A stretch of DNA of 16,237 nt from JBARKJ01 sp049801375 (GCA_049801375.1 JBARKJ010000097.1:1-16237); one strand, 5' to 3'. Positions 7,213-13,925 are shown, numbered from the stretch's first letter. Notes: generated by a model not told the origin, from the letters alone. A program made the numbers and translations.

Positions 7213-8889
7213 ATGGCGTTAGTTAAGAAGAAAAAAAAGGATTACGGCGCAAAATCCAGTTCCGCTCAGACCTCATCTCTGAGGCCTAAGTACCAGCCGA
7301 AGACGCCGCCCTGCACGTTCAAATGCCCATCGGGAGTTGACGTCAGGGGCTATGTGATGCACATCAGCCAGTCCGAGATGTACGGAAGGACCATCGACCA
7401 GTCCATAAACGAGGCCTGGTATATGCTGACGGACAAGAACCCGCTCCCGGCGACGACGGGCAGGGTATGTCCGCACCCCTGCGAGAGCGAATGCAACAGG
7501 GGGGGCATTGAAGGCCCGCTCAACATCAACAACATTGAACGGTTCATGGGAGATTTCGGAATAAAGAACTCCCTTCCGCTCAAGAAGATGACTGATGAGA
7601 AAAAGGCCGAGAACGTTGCGGTAGTCGGCTCCGGACCGGCAGGCCTTTCCTGCGCCTATCAGCTTGCCAGGCGCGGATACGGTGTGACGGTCTATGAATC
7701 CTTCGAAAAGGCGGGCGGTATGCTGCGCTACGGCATACCGGCCTACAGGCTGCCGGAGGACGTGCTGGATGCCGAGATCAAGAAAATCCTTGACCTGGGC
7801 GTACAGCTTAAGCTGAATACGAAGGTAGGCAAGGACGTCCCATTCGAAGAACTCCGGAAATCCAACAGCGTCGTATTCATGGGCATAGGCGCCCACGCTG
7901 GAAAGAAGCTCGGAGTTCCCGGAGAAGACGCGGCGAACGTGATGACCGGCGCGGAGTTCCTCCACAAGGTCAATAGCGGCGAAAAGGTCGAGATAGGGGA
8001 CAAGGTCATAGTAATCGGCGGCGGCAACAGCGCCATCGATGCGGCCAGGGTCGCGGTCAGGCTCGGCGCCGACGTGACACTCTCCTACCGCAGGACCCGC
8101 GCGGAGATGCCCGCCATCGAGCATGAGATCCATTCCGCGGAAGAGGAAGGGGTCAAGTTCGAATACCTTACGGCCCCCGTCGAGGTGGTTGTAAAGGACG
8201 GCAAGGCCGCGGGCCTGAAGCTCCAGAGGATGGAGCTTGGCGAGCCGGACGCATCCGGCAGGCGCAGGCCTGTCCCGGTTGCGGGTTCCGAGTTCGTGGT
8301 GGACGCGACATTTGTCTGTCCGTCCATCAGCCAGGAGCCTGAGTTCGACGGCCTGGATACGATCAAGAACGAGAAGGGCTGGATATCGGCGGACGCTGGC
8401 GGGAAGACTCCGACGGACGCCGTGTTCGCTGGCGGCGACGTGACCAACCAGCTCGGTCTGGTGACTGAGGCCATAGGCCTTGGCAGGAAAGCGGCGGAAG
8501 CCATTGACGACTTCATCCAGAAGAAGGAGAAGCCGGAAGTGGCCCCGCTCGCGGTAATCCGCTATCAGAACATGTACCGCGACTTCTTTCCGAAGAAGGA
8601 GAGGACTTCCACGAAGTTCCTTGCGGCGGCCGAAGTGAAGGGGAGCATGACGAAAGAGCCCATGCTGCCTCTCTCGGACGAAGAGTTCAAGGAAGAGGTA
8701 TCCCGGTGCATGAGTTGCGGGCTCTGCTTCGACTGCGACAACTGCTGGATGTACTGCTCGGACGGCGCCGTGCAAAAGACGTCGAAGGATCTGCCGCGAG
8801 GCACGCATTACGAGTTTCTCCTGGAAAAGTGCCAGGGCTGCAAGAAATGCGCTGAAGCCTGTCCCTGCGGCTACATAGACATGTTATAA
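7213..8889 (+). CDS. dsrL: DsrL-type iron-sulfur flavoprotein, NAD(P)H:acceptor oxidoreductase
   Basis: The 558-residue protein belongs to the GltD/NfnB superfamily with an added C-terminal ferredoxin domain. N-terminal Fe-S cysteines are C34, C38, C86, C90 and C94. The FAD-binding GSGPAG is at 139-144, the NAD(P)-binding IGGGNSAIDAA at 268-278, and a second flavin motif AGGDV at 406-410. The tail has a cysteine array C499, C502, C505, C508, C511, C515 and then C540, C543, C546, C550 in a CxxCxxCxxxC layout, ending in CPCGYIDML. That dense tail is characteristic of DsrL. DsrL moves electrons between NAD(P)H and DsrAB in the cytoplasm. It is shorter than Allochromatium DsrL (about 650 residues), so it may belong to a DsrL subtype found in reducers. 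A generic GltD-like protein is the alternative. Confidence 0.87.
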   Translation: MALVKKKKKDYGAKSSSAQTSSLRPKYQPKTPPCTFKCPSGVDVRGYVMHISQSEMYGRTIDQSINEAWYMLTDKNPLPATTGRVCPHPCESECNRGGIEGPLNINNIERFMGDFGIKNSLPLKKMTDEKKAENVAVVGSGPAGLSCAYQLARRGYGVTVYESFEKAGGMLRYGIPAYRLPEDVLDAEIKKILDLGVQLKLNTKVGKDVPFEELRKSNSVVFMGIGAHAGKKLGVPGEDAANVMTGAEFLHKVNSGEKVEIGDKVIVIGGGNSAIDAARVAVRLGADVTLSYRRTRAEMPAIEHEIHSAEEEGVKFEYLTAPVEVVVKDGKAAGLKLQRMELGEPDASGRRRPVPVAGSEFVVDATFVCPSISQEPEFDGLDTIKNEKGWISADAGGKTPTDAVFAGGDVTNQLGLVTEAIGLGRKAAEAIDDFIQKKEKPEVAPLAVIRYQNMYRDFFPKKERTSTKFLAAAEVKGSMTKEPMLPLSDEEFKEEVSRCMSCGLCFDCDNCWMYCSDGAVQKTSKDLPRGTHYEFLLEKCQGCKKCAEACPCGYIDML

Positions 8890-8907
8890 AAATGTTCTGT
8901 TTCGTCT

Positions 8908-8950
8908 CCCGGGGGGCCGCCCGTCCAAGGGGGCCCTCCGGGTTGTTTTT
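8908..8950 (+). terminator. Rho-independent terminator after dsrL
   Basis: A GC-rich stem pairs CCCGGGGGGCC (8908-8918) with GGCCCTCCGGG (8932-8942), 11 pairs including one G-T wobble, around a 13-base loop. TTGTTTTTT follows at once. It lies 18 bases after the dsrL stop and 24 bases before the ferritin-like gene. It probably ends the dsrEFH-dsrABDL transcript or lowers readthrough into the next genes. Confidence 0.85.
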
Positions 8951-8973
8951 TAAGGGCATATCAGGAGATCTGA

Positions 8974-9444
8974 ATGGAAGATATTACGCTGAGAGAGATC
9001 ATCGACTACGCCAGGATTAACGAGGAAAACTCCAAGCGCTTCTATTCCGAAGCCGCGGAAAAAGCCACCGTTGAGAATGTCCGGGCTTTCCTTGCGCACC
9101 TGGTGAAGGAAGAGCAGAAGCACATCGACCATTTAAACGATCTGGATAAGACGGTCGATAAGGGCGGAGCAATACCTAAGCCGCATGAGGTGGTGAAGCC
9201 GCTGGGATATGCCGAGTTTTTGGGCAATGTAAAGCTGGACGATACGGCGAGCTATCAGGATGTGCTGAAGGCGGCGATGGCTAAGGAAAAAGAGGCGCTG
9301 GAGTCTTACAAGAAGTACGCCGCTTTGTCTGACGACCCTAAGGCGAAGGAGCTGTTCCTTTTCCTGGCGGCCGAAGAGAGCGTGCACTTGAGGGGCTTCG
9401 AGGAGAAGTATGACGATTTCATGAGAGAGATCGAAAACAACTAA
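8974..9444 (+). CDS. Ferritin-like diiron protein (rubrerythrin-type, no rubredoxin domain)
   Basis: The 156-residue protein forms a four-helix ferritin-like domain with two ExxH motifs, E47-Q-K-H50 and E135-S-V-H138. Further glutamates near 17-18 and 105-110 give a full set of likely diiron ligands. The C-terminal rubredoxin domain of true rubrerythrin is missing, since the protein ends soon after the last helix. Such proteins reduce peroxide or handle iron in the cytoplasm of anaerobes. A GGAG site precedes the ATG. It follows the dsrL terminator and is 11 bases ahead of the NfnA-like gene, so it is probably in one operon with nfnAB, which could supply its electrons. Oxidative-stress protection of the sulfur pathway is the simplest role, by inference. 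Confidence 0.82.
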   Translation: MEDITLREIIDYARINEENSKRFYSEAAEKATVENVRAFLAHLVKEEQKHIDHLNDLDKTVDKGGAIPKPHEVVKPLGYAEFLGNVKLDDTASYQDVLKAAMAKEKEALESYKKYAALSDDPKAKELFLFLAAEESVHLRGFEEKYDDFMREIENN

Positions 9445-9455
9445 GGGTGGGCTGA

Positions 9456-10307
9456 ATGTACGAAATCTTAAAGAAGACAATTTGGTCTGCGCAGGAACCG
9501 AGGATAACGGAGTTCGTGCTGGACGCTCCGGAGATAGCGAGAGCGCACAAGGCGGGGCAGTTCGTCATCATCATCCCATGCGATACGGGCGAGAGAATTC
9601 CTCTTACGATTGCCGATAAGGACGCCGAGAAGGGCACCATAAGCATCCTGTTTCAGGAAGTTGGCGCCTCCACGATGCTCCTGGGCTCGTTTAAGGAAGG
9701 CGACAAGTTGATGCACGTGGCGGGGCCGCTTGGCAAGCCCACACACGTGGAGAAATTCGGCACGGTCGTCTGCGTCGGGGGCGGCGTGGGCATTGCGCCG
9801 GTCCATCCGATAGCGAAGGCGATGAAAGATGCGGGCAATAAGGTCATATCCATCCTGGGAGCCAGGACGAAGGACCTTTTAATATATGAAGACCTGATGA
9901 GGAAGGCCTCGACCGAAGTGCGTATCACTACGGACGACGGCTCATACGTGAAAAAGGGCTTCGTGACGGACGAGCTGAAGCAGATGATAGAGGTCGAGAA
10001 AATCCCCATCGACCTGGTGGTGGTAATCGGCCCGCCGATCATGATGAAGTTTGTCTGTAAGGTCACGGAGCCGCACAAGATAAAAACCTTCGCCAGCCTC
10101 AATACCATAATGGTGGACGGCACCGGGATGTGCGGCGCGTGCCGCGTGACCGTGGGCGGGAAGACAAAGTTTGTCTGCGTGGACGGGCCCGAGTTCGACG
10201 GCCACGAGGTGGATTACGACGAGATGATGGCGCGCCAGAGGCAGTACCTGCCTGAGGAGAAGCAGGCCGTCGATATCTGCAAGAAGAAACTCTGCCATTC
10301 GGCTTAG
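9456..10307 (+). CDS. nfnA: NfnA/SudB-type FAD and [2Fe-2S] subunit (ferredoxin-NADP reductase/sulfide dehydrogenase)
   Basis: The 283-residue protein has the dihydroorotate-dehydrogenase-electron-transfer fold. The FAD-binding segment RIPLTIAD is at 47-54. The nucleotide-binding GGGVGIAP is at 108-115. The [2Fe-2S] site reads D221-G-T-G-M-C226-G-A-C229 with C241. An Asp plus three Cys is the ligand set described for the SudB/NfnA family, so the unusual Asp is a family feature and not a defect. With NfnB it forms NADH-dependent reduced ferredoxin:NADP+ oxidoreductase, a flavin-based bifurcating enzyme; in Pyrococcus the same pair was first called sulfide dehydrogenase. The partner follows after 18 bases. 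Activity (Nfn or Sud) cannot be told from sequence alone. Confidence 0.88.
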   Translation: MYEILKKTIWSAQEPRITEFVLDAPEIARAHKAGQFVIIIPCDTGERIPLTIADKDAEKGTISILFQEVGASTMLLGSFKEGDKLMHVAGPLGKPTHVEKFGTVVCVGGGVGIAPVHPIAKAMKDAGNKVISILGARTKDLLIYEDLMRKASTEVRITTDDGSYVKKGFVTDELKQMIEVEKIPIDLVVVIGPPIMMKFVCKVTEPHKIKTFASLNTIMVDGTGMCGACRVTVGGKTKFVCVDGPEFDGHEVDYDEMMARQRQYLPEEKQAVDICKKKLCHSA

Positions 10308-10325
10308 GAATAAAGGAAGGTAACG

Positions 10326-11774
10326 ATGACCGAAGAGAAAAAGGAAGGTAAGGGCAAGCCTAAGGTCCCAAGGCAGGGCATGCCGGAACAGGACCCGCAC
10401 GTAAGGGCTAGGAATTTTGAAGAGGTCACGCTTGGTTATACCGAGGAGCAGGCGCTCCTGGAGTCCTCCCGGTGTCTTCAGTGCAAGAAGCCTTTCTGCA
10501 CCACGGGCTGTCCGGTAGGTATCGACATCAAGTCTTTTATCGGCCTTATCCAGAGCAAAGAGTATCTGGCTGCGCTGGGTAAGATTAAGGAGTCTAGTCT
10601 TCTTCCGGCGGTCTGCGGCCGGGTCTGCCCTCAGGAGATCCAGTGCGAGAAACTCTGCATCCTGGGCAAGAAGGGCGATTCCGTCGCCATAGGCCGGCTG
10701 GAGAGGTTCGTGGCGGATTTCCAGGCGAAGCACGGCGGCGGCGAACTCCCGAAAGCCGCGGCGCCATCCGGCAAGAAGATTGCCATAGTCGGCGCGGGCC
10801 CCTCCGGACTGACCGCCGCTTTCGACCTCACGGTCATGGGCCATAAGGTAACGATCTTCGAGGCGCTGCATAAAGCCGGCGGTGTGCTGGTATATGGCAT
10901 ACCGGAATTCAGGCTCCCGAAGGCGATAGTGGACCGCGAGGTGAAGGTCCTGGAGCAGATGGGCGTGGAGATTAAGCTGAATTATGTCATCGGCAAGATA
11001 AAGACGATCGACCAGCTCATGGAAGAGGGTTACGAAGCCGTATATATCTGCAACGGCGCGGGCCTTCCGTGGTTCATGGGCATTCCCGGCGAAAACCTGA
11101 ACGGAGTTTATTCGGCAAATGAATTCCTTACGCGTTCAAACCTAATGAAAGCCTTTAGGTTCCCGGAGTATGAGACGCCGATAAAGAGGTTCAAAAACGT
11201 CGCGGTAGTCGGTGGCGGAAACGTGGCAATGGACGCGGTGCGCACGGCGCTTCGCCTCGGCGCGGACAACGCATACATAGTATACAGGCGCTCGAAGGAC
11301 GAGCTCCCGGCCAGGAAGGAAGAAGTCGAGCACGCTGGGCACGAGGGCGTGAAGTTTAAGCTTTTGACCGCGCCGGTGAAAGTCCTGGGCAACGAGCAGG
11401 GCTGGGTGCGGGGCCTTGAGTGTATAGAGATGGAGCTTGGCGAGCCGGATGAGTCCGGAAGGCGCAGACCAGTCGCAAAACCCAATTCGGAGTTTATACT
11501 GGAGGTGGACGCGGTAATCGTTTCCATCGGGACGAGCTCAAACCCGCTCCTGTTCCAGACTACCCCGGGCCTGGGTCAGACGAAGAAGGGATATATCGAG
11601 GTGGAGAACGAGCAGACCTGCCGGACGACCAAAAAGGGCGTATTCGCGGGCGGGGACATCGTTACCGGCTCGGCCACGGTAATTCTGGCGATGGGCGCGG
11701 GCCGAAGCGCCGCCAAGAGCATAGACCAGTACTTGAACACCGGCGAATGGTGGAGTAAGGAAGCTAAAGCGTAG
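10326..11774 (+). CDS. nfnB: NfnB/SudA-type flavoprotein (GltD-like) subunit
   Basis: The 482-residue protein is the GltD-like large subunit that pairs with NfnA. N-terminal cysteines for two [4Fe-4S] clusters are C50, C53, C58, C62 and C97, C101, C107, C111. FAD-binding GAGPSG is at 156-161, NAD(P)-binding VVGGGNVAMDA at 294-304, and the closing flavin motif AGGD lies near the C-terminus. It lacks the Cys-rich tail of the DsrL-type protein upstream and ends normally for NfnB/SudA. The start has AAGGAAGG upstream. A perfect hairpin terminator follows the stop. Its place beside dsrL suggests it sets the NADPH/ferredoxin balance used for sulfite reduction (inference). Annotation as a glutamate synthase small subunit would be the common mislabel; no large subunit is present. 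Confidence 0.88.
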   Translation: MTEEKKEGKGKPKVPRQGMPEQDPHVRARNFEEVTLGYTEEQALLESSRCLQCKKPFCTTGCPVGIDIKSFIGLIQSKEYLAALGKIKESSLLPAVCGRVCPQEIQCEKLCILGKKGDSVAIGRLERFVADFQAKHGGGELPKAAAPSGKKIAIVGAGPSGLTAAFDLTVMGHKVTIFEALHKAGGVLVYGIPEFRLPKAIVDREVKVLEQMGVEIKLNYVIGKIKTIDQLMEEGYEAVYICNGAGLPWFMGIPGENLNGVYSANEFLTRSNLMKAFRFPEYETPIKRFKNVAVVGGGNVAMDAVRTALRLGADNAYIVYRRSKDELPARKEEVEHAGHEGVKFKLLTAPVKVLGNEQGWVRGLECIEMELGEPDESGRRRPVAKPNSEFILEVDAVIVSIGTSSNPLLFQTTPGLGQTKKGYIEVENEQTCRTTKKGVFAGGDIVTGSATVILAMGAGRSAAKSIDQYLNTGEWWSKEAKA

Positions 11775-11780
11775 GTGGGA

Positions 11781-11809
11781 GGCCGCACGGTTCAAGTGCG
11801 GCCTTTTTT
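11781..11809 (+). terminator. Rho-independent terminator after nfnB
   Basis: A perfect 8-bp stem GGCCGCAC / GTGCGGCC (11781-11788 with 11796-11803) encloses a 7-base loop and is followed by TTTTTT. It starts 7 bases after the nfnB stop, so it closes the ferritin-like/nfnAB transcript and separates it from tusA. Confidence 0.92.
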
Positions 11810-11851
11810 ATTAAAATTTCCGGTAAAAATCCGGGAGAAGGGGGTTATAAT

Positions 11852-12085
11852 ATGGACATCAAGGCTGATCAGGTATTAGATTGCTCGGGAATGACATGCC
11901 CGGAGCCGATACTGAAGACCAACATGGCCGTAAAGAAGATGGAGTCCGGGAAAATCCTGGAGATGATAGGCACGGACCTCGGCACCGTTAACGACATGGT
12001 CGCTTGGGCTAAGAGGACGGGCAATGAGCTTCTCGGCACCGAAGAGGTTGACGGCAAACAGCATTATTTCGTCAAGAAAAAATAG
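11852..12085 (+). CDS. tusA: TusA/SirA-family sulfur carrier
   Basis: The 77-residue protein carries the hallmark CPxP motif of the family, C16-P-E-P in CSGMTCPEPI, with an extra Cys11. TusA carries persulfide on the CPxP cysteine. In dissimilatory sulfur metabolism it passes sulfur between rhodanese-type enzymes and DsrEFH, while in other bacteria it serves tRNA thiolation. Its presence near dsrEFH supports a cytoplasmic relay TusA-DsrEFH-DsrC. The ATG has a purine-rich site (GGGAGAAGGGGG) upstream. It stands between two hairpins, the nfnB terminator and one after its own stop, so it may be its own short transcript. TATAAT directly before the start is too close to be its promoter. Confidence 0.92.
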   Translation: MDIKADQVLDCSGMTCPEPILKTNMAVKKMESGKILEMIGTDLGTVNDMVAWAKRTGNELLGTEEVDGKQHYFVKKK

Positions 12086-12100
12086 TTTTGGGCAGCACGG

Positions 12101-12120
12101 GGCCCCGGAAGGCCGGGGCC
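12101..12120 (+). terminator. GC-rich hairpin after tusA, no T-tract
   Basis: A perfect 8-bp stem GGCCCCGG / CCGGGGCC closes an AAGG loop, 15 bases after the tusA stop. No run of T follows on the plus strand and none directly on the minus strand, so it is not a classical intrinsic terminator. It may stabilise the tusA transcript 3' end or assist factor-dependent termination. Confidence 0.5.
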
Positions 12121-12207
12121 TCCAGTCCCGGCAATGGGTCAGGCAGATAGGGAGATGGTGCCGTAGAGCAGATGAGGTTATAAGACAAAAGAGGGTAAAG
12201 GGGGCGA

Positions 12208-12254
12208 CGAGTTACGGGCGAAGCGGGCAACGAGGTTACAGGCAAAGGGGGGTG
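12208..12254 (+). repeat. Imperfect tandem repeat in the purine-rich leader before the CBS gene
   Basis: Two adjacent units of 23-24 bases, 12208-12230 and 12231-12254, share the pattern CGAG-TTAC-GGC-AAG-GGG with several mismatches. They lie in the 170-base gap between tusA and the CBS gene, the longest non-coding stretch of the window, which is strongly purine-rich on this strand. The second unit contains the CBS ribosome site. No known riboswitch is recognised. Confidence 0.35.
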
Positions 12255-12255
12255 C

Positions 12256-12699
12256 ATGAAGATTAAAGACATTCTTGATACCAGCAGGGGCCTCATTACG
12301 GCAAGTGTGGACCAGAAAGTCTCGGAAGCGCTTAAGACCCTCATTCTAAACAAGATTAGTTGCCTGCCCGTTATCGACAGCAACGGTGACTTGAAGGGCA
12401 TTATATCGGAAAGAGACCTGCTCCGCGAAATCAATGAAAACCCTAACGGCTTCTCCGTCCGCAAGGTCAGCGAAGTAATGTCTCATAACATCCTGATCGG
12501 CCTGATCGATGATGACCTCGACTATGTCATGAACATCATGAGCCAGAACAACATCCGTCATATGCCTGTAATGTCCGGGCAGAACCTTACCGGCATCATC
12601 TCCATAAGAGACGTTGTCAAAGGGCTGATGCACAAGGTGACGGCGGAGAACAGGTATCTCAAAGACTATATCGAAGGCAAGTACGAAGGCTATCAATAA
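12256..12699 (+). CDS. Two-CBS-domain protein
   Basis: The 147-residue protein consists of a pair of CBS domains with no attached enzyme or transporter domain. The first covers about 1-60 (MKIKDIL...ISCLPVIDSNGDLKGIISERDLL). The second covers about 70-130 (VSEVMSHNI...IRHMPVMSGQNLTGIISIRDVV). Both show the standard hydrophobic-PV-D/G-GIIS-RD pattern. Such Bateman modules bind adenosine ligands (AMP, ATP, SAM) and act as energy or metabolite sensors. The ATG follows an AAAGGGGGG site. It precedes a DsrC-family gene by 17 bases and then cobA, so the three are probably cotranscribed. A role in sensing the energy or SAM state for the sulfur pathway is inference only. Confidence 0.88.
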   Translation: MKIKDILDTSRGLITASVDQKVSEALKTLILNKISCLPVIDSNGDLKGIISERDLLREINENPNGFSVRKVSEVMSHNILIGLIDDDLDYVMNIMSQNNIRHMPVMSGQNLTGIISIRDVVKGLMHKVTAENRYLKDYIEGKYEGYQ

Positions 12700-12716
12700 T
12701 CGGAGGGCGGGAACCG

Positions 12717-13067
12717 ATGCCATCGCTAAAATATGAAGGCGGTAGCGTAGAGCTGGACAAAAACGGCTACCTGACTAACATTAACGCTTGGAACGAGACC
12801 GTCGCGGAAGCTATCGCGAAGCGGGAAGGCATTAAAAAACTTACCGAAGACCGCCTGGAAGTAATCAGGTTCCTTAGAAACTATTACATGAAATTCAACT
12901 CTTTTCCGCTGCTTCAGATGGTATGCACCAATGTGCACCAGCCAAAAAACTGCACGTCCAAGCCGTTCAAGATGGACCCGCTGAAGGCATGGAAGGTGGC
13001 TGGGTTGCCAGATCCGGGCGAAGAAGTCCTGGTATATCTCCAGGGACCGCTACATCCTGAAGAATAG
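12717..13067 (+). CDS. DsrC/TusE-family protein lacking both C-terminal redox cysteines
   Basis: The 116-residue protein clearly belongs to the DsrC/TusE family: DKNGYLTNINAWNETVAEA near the N-terminus, then EDRLEVIRFLRNYY. The C-terminal arm aligns as AWKVAGLPDPGEEV where DsrC has ACKMAGLPKPTGCV. Thus W92 and E103 replace the two cysteines that form the substrate trisulfide. A further 12 residues extend past the usual end. Two other cysteines exist, C70 and C79, in VCTNVHQPKNC. Canonical DsrC presents its arm to DsrAB; this one cannot carry sulfur that way. Cys-less members of the family have been proposed to be regulatory (RspA type), perhaps through the helix-turn-helix-like core. A canonical dsrC should exist elsewhere in the genome. 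The symbol is left empty because the function is not that of DsrC. Confidence 0.85.
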   Translation: MPSLKYEGGSVELDKNGYLTNINAWNETVAEAIAKREGIKKLTEDRLEVIRFLRNYYMKFNSFPLLQMVCTNVHQPKNCTSKPFKMDPLKAWKVAGLPDPGEEVLVYLQGPLHPEE

Positions 13068-13074
13068 GATTTAA

Positions 13075-13878
13075 ATGAAAGAAGCTGCAAAAAGCGGAAT
13101 TGTTTACCTCGTAGGCGCGGGTCCGGGAGACCCGGACCTTATAACCCTTAAAGGCGCGGCCATCCTTAAAAAGGCGCAGGTGGTGGTTTATGACGCGCTG
13201 GTACAGGAGTCGCTCCTTTCGCTTGCGCCGGAAGACGCAAAGCTCATATACATGGGCAAGCGGGCGGGGAGGACGTGTCCTTCGCAGGAAGAGATAAACC
13301 GGACGCTCATTGAGCAGGCGCTCGCGGGTAAGACGGTTGTGAGACTGAAAGGCGGCGACCCATTCGTCTTCGGGCGCGGCGGCGAAGAAGTCATGGCTTT
13401 AGGCGAGGCGGGCGTGCCCTGCGAGGTGGTGCCCGGAGTGACTTCGGGTGTCTCCGTACCCGGTTCCCTTGGTATTCCCGTAACGCACAGGGGCGTCTCC
13501 GGAAGCGTTGCGTTTGTTACCGGACATCCGGGAAGCGGCCTTGATGACCCCGTAGACTGGGAGGGTCTCGCGACGGCGGTAGGCACGATAGTAATTTATA
13601 TGGGGCTTACGCGCCTGCCGGAGATAGCGGAGCGCCTGATTTCGGCGGGCCGCCCGGCAAGCACTCCCGCAATCGTCATCAGCCACGGGACCTCGCACGA
13701 GCAGAGGCAGATAGTCGCGCCGTTAAGCGAGCTTTTCGCGGCGGCATGCGCGGCCGGACTCGATACGCCTGCGCTTATCGTGATCGGGGACGTGGTAGAA
13801 CTCCGTAAGGAATTCAAGACGCTCCTGTCCGCATACCTTCCGGCGGAAGTTAAGCCGCAGGAAGAAAGCGCGAAATAA
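13075..13878 (+). CDS. cobA: Uroporphyrinogen-III C-methyltransferase (SUMT)
   Basis: The 267-residue protein is of the usual single-domain SUMT length. It has the N-terminal loop VGAGPGDP (13-20), the SAM-binding GGDPFVFGRGGEE (93-105), PGVTSGVSVPGSLGIPVTHRG (in the 120-140 region) and a C-terminal PALIVIGDVV. It adds two methyl groups from SAM to uroporphyrinogen III, giving precorrin-2, the branch point to siroheme and cobalamin. Siroheme is the cofactor of DsrAB, which explains its place in this cluster. No fused dehydrogenase/ferrochelatase (CysG) or uroporphyrinogen synthase domain is present, so later siroheme steps must be encoded elsewhere. It starts 7 bases after the DsrC-like gene with only a weak ribosome site, suggesting translational coupling. 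Confidence 0.95.
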   Translation: MKEAAKSGIVYLVGAGPGDPDLITLKGAAILKKAQVVVYDALVQESLLSLAPEDAKLIYMGKRAGRTCPSQEEINRTLIEQALAGKTVVRLKGGDPFVFGRGGEEVMALGEAGVPCEVVPGVTSGVSVPGSLGIPVTHRGVSGSVAFVTGHPGSGLDDPVDWEGLATAVGTIVIYMGLTRLPEIAERLISAGRPASTPAIVISHGTSHEQRQIVAPLSELFAAACAAGLDTPALIVIGDVVELRKEFKTLLSAYLPAEVKPQEESAK

Positions 13879-13925
13879 ATTCCGCCCCGTAATGCCCGCC
13901 TGAAAATAATAAGGAGCCTTTCAAT

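Noticed and set aside
7273..8808. Long open frame (511 codons) on the minus strand opposite dsrL
   Set aside because: It lies wholly inside dsrL, has an Arg/His/Leu-rich shadow composition and no family signature; the plus strand has full FAD, NAD(P) and Fe-S motifs.
9942..10871. Minus-strand open frame of 309 codons spanning the nfnA-nfnB junction
   Set aside because: It covers two well-supported plus-strand genes and their spacer, and its translation resembles no protein I know.
9456..11774. Glutamate synthase (GltB/GltD) interpretation of the flavoprotein pair
   Set aside because: No large glutamate synthase subunit is present; the FAD/[2Fe-2S] subunit with Asp plus three Cys ligands identifies an Nfn/Sud-type pair.
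11846..11851. TATAAT directly before tusA as a -10 promoter
   Set aside because: It abuts the start codon, leaving no room for a leader containing the ribosome site, so it is probably chance.
12101..12120. Classical intrinsic terminator after tusA
   Set aside because: The stem is perfect but no T-tract follows on either strand, so it is listed only as a hairpin with moderate confidence.
12024..12266. Plus-strand open frame (80 codons) bridging tusA and the CBS gene
   Set aside because: It overlaps the end of tusA out of frame, runs through a perfect hairpin and a purine-rich leader, and has a low-complexity Arg/Gly/Gln composition; non-coding is more likely.
12717..13067. Canonical dsrC
   Set aside because: Both arm cysteines are replaced (W92, E103) and the C-terminus is extended, so the sulfur-carrying function cannot be assumed.
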